From positions 1 through 42,127 of the forward strand of contig PWHU01000165.1 in the NCBI GenBank assembly GCA_003555395.1: DNA of 42,127 nt, given 5' to 3'. The position numbers were made by a program, and so were the translations under genes. The notes under the pieces are model-generated. The model made no database searches. It saw nothing but the letters and a program-made list of their open reading frames with translations, and was not told the origin of the DNA. Below are positions 8,891-17,592 of this stretch, one piece after another. The stretch is from Thermoplasmata archaeon. GTDB taxonomy: Archaea > Thermoplasmatota > Thermoplasmata > Halarchaeoplasmatales > Halarchaeoplasmataceae. Within the stretch, counting starts at the first letter, position 1, and each line of letters begins with the position of its first letter.

Positions 8891-9574
8891 ATGTCCAACG
8901 AGTCGAACGAATCGGAGTCTGAATCAGAATCGGAGCCAGATGAAAAAAGATCCTACGACGATTATGACAGCCTTCTCAAAGAAGCGCGTGAAAATTTACC
9001 CGAAAACATATCACATCACGAGAGGTTTCAAGTTCCCGATATAGACATCCTTCAGGAGGGGAACACCACCATATTTAAGAACTTTAACGAGATAGCCGAC
9101 AATATAAACAGGTCACCGGAAAAGATATTGAAGTTCCTTTTGGGGGCATTGGGGACAGCCGGAGAGAAAGAGAACGAAAGGGTGGTATTTAAAGGCAAGA
9201 TAAGTCCCGCCAAGATAAAAGATAAGATGGAGGATTATATAGAAAAATACGTTCTCTGTTCAGAGTGTGGCAGGCCGGACACCAGGCTTGTAAAAGAGAA
9301 CCGTATAGATATAATAAAGTGCGACGCGTGTGGTGCTCACAGACCTATCAAAGGTAAGCAGGTCAGGACAGGCGCTTCCAAGAAGTCAGAAGGTCTGGAG
9401 GAGGGCGAGATCTACGAACTCCTGATACAGGATATCGGTAAAGAAGGCGACGGTATGGCAAAGAGAGGGGGTTACACCATATACGTTCCTGGGACGACCA
9501 AGGGAGATAAAGTAAAGGTTAGGATCAACAACGTCACCGGGAATCTTGCCTTCGGCAGCGTCGTCGGCGGTTGA
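8891..9574 (+). CDS. Translation initiation factor aIF2 subunit beta with C-terminal TRAM domain
   Basis: aIF2-beta core (NFNEIADNINRSPEKILKFLLGALGTAG; zinc ribbon CSECGRPDTRLVKENRIDIIKCDACGAHRPI) followed by a TRAM-type EGEIYELLIQDIGKEGDGMAKRGGYTIYVPGTTKGDKVKVRINNVTGNLAFGSVV. Confidence 0.92.
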   Translation: MSNESNESESESESEPDEKRSYDDYDSLLKEARENLPENISHHERFQVPDIDILQEGNTTIFKNFNEIADNINRSPEKILKFLLGALGTAGEKENERVVFKGKISPAKIKDKMEDYIEKYVLCSECGRPDTRLVKENRIDIIKCDACGAHRPIKGKQVRTGASKKSEGLEEGEIYELLIQDIGKEGDGMAKRGGYTIYVPGTTKGDKVKVRINNVTGNLAFGSVVGG

Positions 9575-9616
9575 ATCTGGTTAGTATAAAAAATCCGTTC
9601 CAAGCAGATAGATAGA

Positions 9617-10579
9617 ATGATCGAGATAAAGCAAGAACATCTACCAGCCATAGCCATGGTCTGTATGCTCGTTATAGTCCACATGGTAGCTTTGAATGTG
9701 GTCCAGACCTATCCTGATGAGTATCAGGCCTTCGGTGAGGAAGGAGCGGAAGATCCCATAAATCCTCTCATCTACGTGGGATTCATACTACTGTTCACCG
9801 GCGGGATGCTTCTTCTCTTCAAATACAAGAAGGGTGATTTTCTCCAGTACTTGATCTTAGGAGTGGTCGGCTTGACTCTATTCTATGTGTTTTACCCTGT
9901 CCTATTCACCACCGGATTGAGGTCGGGTACCATCCCACCGGACTGGGCGTTCTTCGCCGCCATTAGCATAGGAGTGGGTCTCACATATCTCCTCTACAAA
10001 AAGCCGGAATGGTATGTCGTCAACGGTATAGGCATGATAATGGGTGCCGGGATCGCAGGTATATTCGGCATGACTTTCGGTATACTTCCCGTTTTCATAC
10101 TGTTGATAGTTCTAGCCGTTTATGACTTCATCTCAGTCTACAAGACAAAACACATGCTTTCTTTGGCGTCGGGGGTCATGGAGATGAAGACGCCGGTGAT
10201 GATGGTGGTGCCGCAGAGAAAAGATTACTCCTACGCAAAGAAGAAAGACGTGATGAAGGAAGTCAAGTCTAAAAAAGGAAATAAACGGGAGGCTATGTTC
10301 ATCGGCTTGGGCGACATAATAATCCCGGGTATACTGCCCGTCTCGGCTAGTCTGTATCTCGATCCGATATGGATCGGAGGTCACTATGGGCCTCTTCTTG
10401 TGGCCGTCGGGAGCATGATCGGAGCGGTATGCGGTATGATAATACTGACACGCTTCGTTTTGAAGGGGAAACCTCACGCCGGTCTTCCTCTTCTCAACTC
10501 CGGAGCCATACTCGGTTACATGCTCACCTATTTCCTCGTATATCAGAACCTGACCTTCGGTATCACCATACCCTGGTGA
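9617..10579 (+). CDS. presenilin-like A22 intramembrane aspartyl protease (PSH)
   Basis: Multi-TM; catalytic motifs YD (VLAVYDFISVYKTKHM) and GLGD (FIGLGDIIIPGI); C-terminal LPLLNSGAILGY in the PAL region. Confidence 0.88.
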   Translation: MIEIKQEHLPAIAMVCMLVIVHMVALNVVQTYPDEYQAFGEEGAEDPINPLIYVGFILLFTGGMLLLFKYKKGDFLQYLILGVVGLTLFYVFYPVLFTTGLRSGTIPPDWAFFAAISIGVGLTYLLYKKPEWYVVNGIGMIMGAGIAGIFGMTFGILPVFILLIVLAVYDFISVYKTKHMLSLASGVMEMKTPVMMVVPQRKDYSYAKKKDVMKEVKSKKGNKREAMFIGLGDIIIPGILPVSASLYLDPIWIGGHYGPLLVAVGSMIGAVCGMIILTRFVLKGKPHAGLPLLNSGAILGYMLTYFLVYQNLTFGITIPW

Positions 10580-10629
10580 GCCGAGTAGACCCACAGTTTA
10601 AATAACTCGTTTCCACTTTTGCCCTTTAG

Positions 10630-11286
10630 ATGAGCAGTGATAAAGAGAAAGTCTCCGAAAGGTACGACAGATGGACCCCTTTTTACGATCTAGTAGATAA
10701 CTTTCCTTTTATATCGGGTTTTCAAAAAAGATGGAAGAGACAAGCCGTCGAACTTCTTGACCCGACAAGCGGTGACAAGATTTTGGACATGGGAACAGGG
10801 ACCGGCGAGATACTACCGTGGATCACGGAAAGTATGGAAGACGGTCTGCTCGTAGGTACAGACATAAGCGAAGGCATGATCAGCAAAGCGAGATCGCGTA
10901 TAGATGACATAGAAAAAGTTCCTGAAGACCTCGAGATAAAAGTTGTTAAGGACGATATAGGATCCTCTAAATTTTCTAACGACTACTTCAACAAGATGAT
11001 AGCGACATTTACATTCACTACAGTACCAAACATGGGGAAAGCCGCTTCCGAGTGTGCGAGGATATTGAAACCGGGAGGTATGATGATAATCTTGGACACC
11101 GGAAAGCCGAAAAACCCTTTTGGTTACCCGCTTTTCTATCCGATGATGCTTTCGGCCAAAATCTTCGGGAGGACTCATATGGATAGAGACGTCGAAGGGA
11201 CCGTATCTAAAAAATTTGAAGTGACTAGAGTACGGCAGAACATGTTAGGGATGGTATACACATTGAGATGTGAGAAGCAGAAGTGA
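10630..11286 (+). CDS. class I SAM-dependent methyltransferase (UbiE-like)
   Basis: ILDMGTGTGEILPWI motif I, LVGTDISEGMI motif II, ARILKPGGMMIILDTG. Confidence 0.9.
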   Translation: MSSDKEKVSERYDRWTPFYDLVDNFPFISGFQKRWKRQAVELLDPTSGDKILDMGTGTGEILPWITESMEDGLLVGTDISEGMISKARSRIDDIEKVPEDLEIKVVKDDIGSSKFSNDYFNKMIATFTFTTVPNMGKAASECARILKPGGMMIILDTGKPKNPFGYPLFYPMMLSAKIFGRTHMDRDVEGTVSKKFEVTRVRQNMLGMVYTLRCEKQK

Positions 11287-11312
11287 AAGAAAAAAAGAAA
11301 GGTTTTTAGAAG
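11287..11312 (-). terminator. putative T-rich terminator of acs
   Basis: Minus strand immediately 3' of the acs stop reads taaaaacctttctttttttctttc. Confidence 0.45.
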
Positions 11313-11319
11313 GGTTTTC

Positions 11320-13269
11320 TTACTGTACTTTATCTTTGAGTTCTTTGACTATATCTGGATTTCTCAGGGTCGAAGTGTCTCCAGCGGATTCGCCCTTCTC
11401 CAGTTTCTTCAATATACGTCTCATTATCTTGCCGGACCTCGTCTTCGGTAGATCGTCGCTGAACCTGATCGCGGCGGGCTTTCCTATAGGTCCTATGATC
11501 TCTCCTACGTGTGCTCTCAATTCTTGGGCTAATTCATCCGACGGTTCGTTACCGGATTCGAGTATGACGTAGCCTACAGGTACTTGGCCTTTCAGTTCGT
11601 CGGGTTTTCCGACCACCGCGGCTTCCGCAACAGCGGGATGATCCACTAGAGCGCTCTCCATCTCCATCGTACTCAGCCTGTGTCCTGCAACGTTCAAAAC
11701 GTCGTCGAGTCGACCGACCACCCAAAAGTAACCGTCTTCATCTTTCCTTGCGCCGTCTCCTGCAAAGTAAATATCGTTCTCGTACTCTGACCAGTAGGTT
11801 TCAACGTACCTCTCGGGTTCCTGATAAAGCGTTCTCAACATGGACGGCCAAGGCCTCTTGATCACCAAATAGCCTCCTTCGTTGGTATCTACGCTGTCAC
11901 CTTGGCTGTCAAATACGTCCGCCCTGAGACCAGGGAACGGTTTTGTGGCGCTACCCGGCTTCAGATCGGTTATGCCCGGCAATGGCGTGATCAACATCAT
12001 GCCCGTCTCGGTCTGCCACCACGTATCCACTATGGGGCAATCTCCGCCGCCTATCACTTCATGATACCATTTCCAGGCTTTTGGATTTATCGGTTCTCCG
12101 ACGCTGCCCAGCACCTTAAGGCTTGACAGATCGTGTTCGTTGGGATACTGCTCGCCCCATTTCATGAACAATCTGATAGCTGTGGGGGCGGTATAGAATT
12201 TTGTAACTTCATAATCTTCGACTATCTCCCAGAAACGATCTTTCTCGGGATAATCCGGAGATCCTTCGTACATCAGGGTCGTGCAGCCGTTGGCTAAAGG
12301 TCCGTAAACGATGTAACTGTGCCCGGTGATCCAACCTATATCGGCGGTACACCAGTAGATATCGTCATCCTTTATATCGAAGACCCAATTGTGTGTTGCC
12401 GATACGCCGGTCAGATAACCTCCCGTGGTGTGAACTACACCTTTCGGTTTGCCGGTAGTACCGCTGGTATACATCAAAAACAGCATGTCCTCGGCATCCA
12501 TCTTCTCGGGTTCACATTCCGCCGGCTGATCTTTCACCAGTTCATGATAATATGAATCTCTTTCTTCGTTGATCTCTATGTCTCTTTCCATCCTGTCGAC
12601 CAGGACCACGTTATCGATGGAAGGTGTGTTCTTCAATGCCTTTTCGGCGTTCTCCCACATCTTTATGGTACCGCCTCTTCTGTAATAGCCGTCTGCGGTG
12701 ACCAAAACTTCGCTCTCGGCGTCGTTGATCCTTTCTTTGAGAGCTTCAGGTGAAAAACCTCCGAAGACAACGCTGTGCGGAGCGCCGATCCTAGCGCAGG
12801 CCAACAGACCTATCGCCAGCTCAGGGATCATCGGTAAGTAGAAAGTAACGATGTCGCCTTTCTCAACGCCCATCTCCTTCAAGGCGTTGGCAAATTTGGA
12901 AACCTCGTCCTGCAGCTCGGAGAAAGTGTACTCCTTTGTTTCATCTACAGGTTCGCCTTCCCATATTATAGCGGTTTTATCGCCCTTGCCGTTTTTAACG
13001 TGCCTGTCGATACAGTTGTAACTCGCGTTCAACTTACCGTTCACGAACCACTCTGCATGGGGCGGGTCCCATTTCAGGACTTCATCCCATTTTTCGTACC
13101 AGTCCAATCGTTCGGCTTTGTCGGCCCAGAATTCCTCATAGTTCTCTTCTGCATACTCGTATATCTCGGGATCGTTAACGTTCGCCTGTTCCTTAAATCC
13201 CTCGGGAGGCGAGTATATGTCCTTGCCTTCCAATCTGGATTCTATCTTAGCTTCTTCTTCATCTGCCAT
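11320..13269 (-). CDS. acs: acetyl-CoA synthetase (AMP-forming)
   Basis: YTSGTTGKPKGVVHTTGGYL, VDTWWQTETGMMLITPLPG, GRLDDVLNVAGHRLSTMEMESALVDHPAVAEAAVVG, TRSGKIMRRILKKL. Confidence 0.96.
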   Translation of the reverse strand: MADEEEAKIESRLEGKDIYSPPEGFKEQANVNDPEIYEYAEENYEEFWADKAERLDWYEKWDEVLKWDPPHAEWFVNGKLNASYNCIDRHVKNGKGDKTAIIWEGEPVDETKEYTFSELQDEVSKFANALKEMGVEKGDIVTFYLPMIPELAIGLLACARIGAPHSVVFGGFSPEALKERINDAESEVLVTADGYYRRGGTIKMWENAEKALKNTPSIDNVVLVDRMERDIEINEERDSYYHELVKDQPAECEPEKMDAEDMLFLMYTSGTTGKPKGVVHTTGGYLTGVSATHNWVFDIKDDDIYWCTADIGWITGHSYIVYGPLANGCTTLMYEGSPDYPEKDRFWEIVEDYEVTKFYTAPTAIRLFMKWGEQYPNEHDLSSLKVLGSVGEPINPKAWKWYHEVIGGGDCPIVDTWWQTETGMMLITPLPGITDLKPGSATKPFPGLRADVFDSQGDSVDTNEGGYLVIKRPWPSMLRTLYQEPERYVETYWSEYENDIYFAGDGARKDEDGYFWVVGRLDDVLNVAGHRLSTMEMESALVDHPAVAEAAVVGKPDELKGQVPVGYVILESGNEPSDELAQELRAHVGEIIGPIGKPAAIRFSDDLPKTRSGKIMRRILKKLEKGESAGDTSTLRNPDIVKELKDKVQ

Positions 13270-13393
13270 AATCTAACCACCTATGTAACTATCTATAATT
13301 CTAGTTGGTGCAATAATGCCCCTTATATAGGTATTTTTTGGTTGACCGCACAAGTATATATGCACCTCTCAGTAGATAATCAGCCTTCCTCTT

Positions 13394-14014
13394 TCATCTT
13401 TCCTCTTTCATCTCTTTTTTTCTTTTTTGAAGGCGTTCGTACTTCTCTTCGTACAGTCCTTTACAGGAAGAGCAGCAGAAGTAATGTTCTTTACCGTCCT
13501 TTTTCCATTTCTCGGGTTCCCCTTCTATCGGTTTTCCACAGTAATAACAGGCGATATCTAAAGAAACGTTCTCATCTAGAGGTATCTTCGGGACTTTTGT
13601 CTCTTCGTCCTGGGTCCTCCACACTTCCTCTATACTGAGTCCGTCTTTCTCTTCTATGTATTCAGTAGCCATATCAAGTTGGTTGAAGTCGTTGATGAAA
13701 AGCGTTATCAGATATCCGCTGCCCTCCAATTTTTCCATCTTCCGGAAAAGTTCGGATCCTTCAAAGACTTCTCTCATCTCTTCTTCCGTTCTCTCTTGAG
13801 CCTTGACTTTGAAGTAGTATTTTTGAAGACCCATCTTTCCATGGTCTATCTCAACGCTGAATCCACGGATGATCCCCATGTTCTCCAATTTTTCGATCTT
13901 TGAACTTATAGTTGGCGTGCTCACTTCGATCCTTTCCGCTAAGACTCTCCGCGAAAGTCTTCCTTCCTTCTGCAGATGCGTGAGTATCTTGATCTCGGTC
14001 TCGTCGAGTTTCAT
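13394..14014 (-). CDS. Lrp/AsnC regulator with C-terminal TRASH (Cys-rich metal-sensing) domain
   Basis: N-terminal AsnC HTH (LDETEIKILTHLQKEGRLSRRVLAERIEVSTPTISSKIEKLE); C-terminal CYYCGKPIEGEPEKWKKDGKEHYFCCSSCKGLYEEKY. Confidence 0.9.
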   Translation of the reverse strand: MKLDETEIKILTHLQKEGRLSRRVLAERIEVSTPTISSKIEKLENMGIIRGFSVEIDHGKMGLQKYYFKVKAQERTEEEMREVFEGSELFRKMEKLEGSGYLITLFINDFNQLDMATEYIEEKDGLSIEEVWRTQDEETKVPKIPLDENVSLDIACYYCGKPIEGEPEKWKKDGKEHYFCCSSCKGLYEEKYERLQKRKKEMKEER

Positions 14015-14045
14015 GTGTATGGAAGAAGAAAGTGAAGATTAAAAC

Positions 14046-14090
14046 TTTACGTTTGTAAATTTTAGAGTGTTTTTGCTTTACGTCCGTATA
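14046..14090. promoter_or_regulatory. candidate metal-regulator operator pair
   Basis: tttacgtttgtaaa (14046-14059, arms tttac/gtaaa) and tttacgtccgtata (14077-14090, tacg/cgta) share ctttacgt, 31 bp apart, between the TRASH regulator and the YHS gene. Confidence 0.4.
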
Positions 14091-14136
14091 CCACAAACAT
14101 CTTTTATGAGCAAGAGGATGTGATAACGGTGTGATT

Positions 14137-14280
14137 ATGGCTGTAGATCCCGTATGTGATATGGAAGTAGATGAAGACGAGGCAAAATTCAAGACTGAAT
14201 ACAAGGGCAAGACTTACTACTTCTGTGCTCCAGGATGCAAGACCCTGTTCGAGAAGGATCCGGAAAAGTACCTCGAATAG
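14137..14280 (+). CDS. YHS/TRASH-domain mini-protein (47 aa), putative copper chaperone/sensor
   Basis: Not in the ORF track (too short). Translation [47 protein letters not shown] has the YHS pattern DPVCxM...YYFCxxxCKxxFxxxPxKY. Confidence 0.9.
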   Translation: MAVDPVCDMEVDEDEAKFKTEYKGKTYYFCAPGCKTLFEKDPEKYLE

Positions 14281-14314
14281 GGTCAAAAAACTTTTCATCT
14301 GTAAGGTGAGAACG

Positions 14315-16813
14315 ATGAGCGAAGAGAAAAAAGATAAGAGCCAGAAAAAAGAAGTCCCTATCGAAGGGATGCACTGTGCCAGCTGTGCCCAAGCTATAAA
14401 GAAGTCCTTGGATAATCTGGAGGGTGTCGATAAGAGTAACGTTAGTTATGCTAGTGAACAAGCTTCAGTGGAATACGACTCTTCGAAAGTCGGTATGAAT
14501 GAGATCTCAAAAGCTGTCGAAGACGCCGGTTACTCAGTGGGAGAAGGTAAAAGGATAGATATGCCCATAGAGGGGATGACATGTGCAGCATGCAGCCAAG
14601 CGAATCAGAAAGCTCTAGAAAAATTGGACGGAGTTATCTCGGCTAACGTTAATCTGAATACGGAGAAAGCTACGATAAATTATATCCCAGGCAAAATTCA
14701 CAGGAGTGACTTCGTGAGAGCGGTAGAAGACGTAGGTTATTCTGTCCCCGATTCTTGGCTTGATGAAGAGTACGAGGAAAAGGATAGAGTCGAAAAGGAT
14801 CTAGAGAAGGTTAAGACCGCTAAAAGGAGAGTAATACTCGCTTGGTCCTTTGTGATACCTATGATGGTCGTGATCATATCTAATTATGTAGGATATACTT
14901 TACTCCAAAGACCTTATCATGATATATTCCTTGTAGCTCTAGCGTCTCCAGTTTTATTTTATGTCGGTGGAGAAACCATGTACTCTGGTGCACGTTCTCT
15001 CATCAAACTTTCGCCGAATATGGACGCCCTGATCATGCTTGGTTCTATGGCGGCTTATTCTACGGGTATGATCGCGATCTTGAATTATTACGGCTACGGT
15101 TTCGAGATATTGAATTATGGTGGTATCGCTGGTATGATAGTTGCTTTTCATCTCATCGGGAGGTACATCGAAAACAAAGCTAAGGGAAGGGCTTCCGAGG
15201 CCATAAAGAAACTGATGACATTAGAAGCCAAGACTGCTAGGGTCATCAGAGATGGCGAGGAAAAGGAGATACCCGTCGATAAGATACAGATCGGAGATAA
15301 GATGATAGTGAGGCCGGGTGAGAAGATACCCACGGATGGTATAGTTGTTGAAGGTGAGAGTTCTGTCGACGAATCCATAGCTACAGGTGAATCGATGCCC
15401 GTAAAAAAAGAGGAGGGCGATGAAGTGATAGGAGCTACTATCAATAAAGAAGGATCGATCACTGTCGAAGCTACAAAGGTAGGTAAAGATACTTTCTTAT
15501 CTCAGGTGATCAGTATGGTGGAGGAAGCTCAGGGATCACGGGTACCTATTCAGGCTTATGCCGATAGGATAACCTCTTACTTTGTTCCTGCAGTCATAAC
15601 CATCGCCATCTCCGCTTTCGCGGCGTGGATGATCTTCCCCCGAACGTTTCATTCGATAGTGGTATGGGCCGATGCTTATCTACCTTGGCTGAATCCAGAA
15701 CTTACAGCGCTTTCTCTAGCGCTTTACGCGGCTATAGCTACTCTTGTGATAGCTTGTCCCTGCGCACTGGGACTCGCAACACCTACCGCATTGATGGTGG
15801 GCAGTGGTAAAGGAGCGCAGAACGGCGTTCTCATCAGAAGAGGTGAGTCCATACAATTGATGAAAGATATCAAGACTATAGTCCTGGATAAGACAGGAAC
15901 GATAACTAAAGGTGAGCCTGGAGTTACAGATGTTGTAGGTGAATCTGAAGACGATATCTTACTTTATGCGGCTTCTGCCGAGCAACGTTCTGAACATCCG
16001 CTCGGGGAAGCGATAGTGAAGAAGGCTAAGGAAAAGGGACTGTCGCTGAAAGATCCAGAAAATTTCGGATCAGTCACTGGTCAAGGCATAAAGGCTGATA
16101 TCGATGGTGAAGAAGTACTTGTTGGGACACCCGACCTGTTAGAGGAGCACGAGGTTTCGAGTAGTTATTCCGATGAATTCAATAGACTTCAGAAGGAAGC
16201 TAAAACGTCGGTTTATGTTGCTGTAGATGGAGAAGTCATCGGAGTTATAGGTATCGCGGACCAATTGAAAGACGATTCGAAACGAGCGATCGAAGCGTTG
16301 AAGGAACAGGGTCTAGAACCGGTCATGTTAACGGGAGATAACGAAGAGACAGCTAAAGCGATATCTGACCAGGTTGGAATCGAGCGAGTACTCGCGGAAG
16401 TCATGCCCGACGAAAAAGTGGAACAGGTGAGAGAACTACAGGATAAAGGTCAACTGGTAGCTATGGTCGGAGACGGTATAAATGACGCGCCCGCTCTGGA
16501 ACAGGCCGATGTAGGGATCGCTATAGGCACTGGAACGGACATAGCTATAGAGAGCGGGGATATCGTTCTGGTCGAAGGTGATCTCTCCGCGGTGGTTAAA
16601 GCGGTCAAACTTTCTCACGCGACCTTTAGAAAGATAAGACAGAACCTGATCTGGGCCTTCTTCTACAACGTGGTAGCGATCCCGATCGCCTTCGTTGGTT
16701 TACTGCACCCGTTGATGGGTATGGCCGCGATGTCTTTCTCCAGTATCAACGTTGTTACGAATTCTAACAGGTTGAAAAAAGTTGACATCGGCATGGAAGA
16801 TCATAGTGAATAG
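14315..16813 (+). CDS. copA: copper-translocating P1B-type ATPase with two N-terminal HMA domains
   Basis: GMHCASC and GMTCAAC HMA motifs; CPC transmembrane motif ([18 protein letters not shown]); [26 protein letters not shown]. The tracked start at 14171 overlaps the YHS gene; the ATG at 14315 preceded by aaggtgag is better. Confidence 0.96.
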   Translation: MSEEKKDKSQKKEVPIEGMHCASCAQAIKKSLDNLEGVDKSNVSYASEQASVEYDSSKVGMNEISKAVEDAGYSVGEGKRIDMPIEGMTCAACSQANQKALEKLDGVISANVNLNTEKATINYIPGKIHRSDFVRAVEDVGYSVPDSWLDEEYEEKDRVEKDLEKVKTAKRRVILAWSFVIPMMVVIISNYVGYTLLQRPYHDIFLVALASPVLFYVGGETMYSGARSLIKLSPNMDALIMLGSMAAYSTGMIAILNYYGYGFEILNYGGIAGMIVAFHLIGRYIENKAKGRASEAIKKLMTLEAKTARVIRDGEEKEIPVDKIQIGDKMIVRPGEKIPTDGIVVEGESSVDESIATGESMPVKKEEGDEVIGATINKEGSITVEATKVGKDTFLSQVISMVEEAQGSRVPIQAYADRITSYFVPAVITIAISAFAAWMIFPRTFHSIVVWADAYLPWLNPELTALSLALYAAIATLVIACPCALGLATPTALMVGSGKGAQNGVLIRRGESIQLMKDIKTIVLDKTGTITKGEPGVTDVVGESEDDILLYAASAEQRSEHPLGEAIVKKAKEKGLSLKDPENFGSVTGQGIKADIDGEEVLVGTPDLLEEHEVSSSYSDEFNRLQKEAKTSVYVAVDGEVIGVIGIADQLKDDSKRAIEALKEQGLEPVMLTGDNEETAKAISDQVGIERVLAEVMPDEKVEQVRELQDKGQLVAMVGDGINDAPALEQADVGIAIGTGTDIAIESGDIVLVEGDLSAVVKAVKLSHATFRKIRQNLIWAFFYNVVAIPIAFVGLLHPLMGMAAMSFSSINVVTNSNRLKKVDIGMEDHSE

Positions 16814-16874
16814 CATATTTTCTACACCTCTACACATCGTATATAGAGGCGGACTTATTCATGCTATTCACTAT
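16803..16874. repeat. nested inverted repeat at 3' end of copA
   Basis: Perfect 14-bp arms atagtgaatagcat (16803-16816) / atgctattcactat (16861-16874), enclosing cctcta (16827-16832) / tagagg (16844-16849). Confidence 0.85.
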
Positions 16875-16926
16875 AATCACAAAAAGTATATACCTTACCT
16901 CTCTTTAAATCCCGGAGCTGAAAAAT

Positions 16927-17457
16927 ATGTTGAAAGTATTTAGATGTTGGATATGCGGTGAAACTTATCTTGGAGAGGAGAAACCGACGGACTGTCCTTA
17001 CTGCGGGGCCGACGAGGAATTTTTGAAACCTGGTGAGGAGTACGAACTGCCCGATGTGGAGCTGACTGAAACATCGAGAAAGAACCTCGAAGAAGCGTTG
17101 GAACTAGAAGTCGATAACGCCACGTTCTATTACTGCGCCTACAACAAGGCGGAGGGACCAAAAACGGAAGGGATGTTCAAAAGATTAGCTAAAGTCGAGT
17201 CGGAACATGCGGAAGCTATCTGTTTGTTTCTAGACATCGAAGAACCGGAGATCGACAAGCATATCGATAAATGTGCGGAGGAACTTCCAGATAACCTAGA
17301 AGACGCGCATGCTAGAGAGTCGAGAGCCATAAAGCACTACAGAAAGTTCGCTGAAGAAGCGGAAGAGCCTCGTGTTAAAGAACTCTTCGAAGCTCTTGTA
17401 GAGATAGAAACGGATCATCTTGAACTCCACGAAGGAGAACTAGAAGAACTAGCTTAA
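16927..17457 (+). CDS. reverse-order rubrerythrin: N-terminal rubredoxin + C-terminal ferritin-like diiron domain
   Basis: N-terminal CWICGETYLGEEKPTDCPYCGA (rubredoxin-type), then an ExxH-containing four-helix region (VESEHAEA; EIETDHLELHE). Confidence 0.88.
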   Translation: MLKVFRCWICGETYLGEEKPTDCPYCGADEEFLKPGEEYELPDVELTETSRKNLEEALELEVDNATFYYCAYNKAEGPKTEGMFKRLAKVESEHAEAICLFLDIEEPEIDKHIDKCAEELPDNLEDAHARESRAIKHYRKFAEEAEEPRVKELFEALVEIETDHLELHEGELEELA

Positions 17458-17514
17458 AAACTCTTTTTCTTTCTTTTTTCCTCAATCCAAAGAAAATATT
17501 CTTGTTCTTCGAAA

Positions 17515-17523
17515 TTTTTAAAT
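17515..17523 (+). promoter_or_regulatory. candidate TATA box upstream of subtilase/uORF
   Basis: tttttaaat; predicted TSS around 17545. Confidence 0.4.
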
Positions 17524-17550
17524 AAGCAAACTAATCTATCTGTATTTAAA

Positions 17551-17592
17551 ATGGATATTCGATGGTTGAGAGTTAAGGAGGTTTTTGAATGA
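17551..17592 (+). other. 13-codon upstream ORF (MDIRWLRVKEVFE) overlapping the subtilase start (ATGA)
   Basis: atg gat att cga tgg ttg aga gtt aag gag gtt ttt gaa tga; stop TGA at 17590-17592 overlaps ATG 17589-17591. The SD for the main ORF (aaggagg) lies inside the uORF. Confidence 0.4.

Noticed and set aside
14171-14314. N-terminal extension of CopA in the ORF track
   Set aside because: Overlaps the in-frame YHS gene in another frame; the ATG at 14315 has an SD and the conserved HMA domain follows directly.
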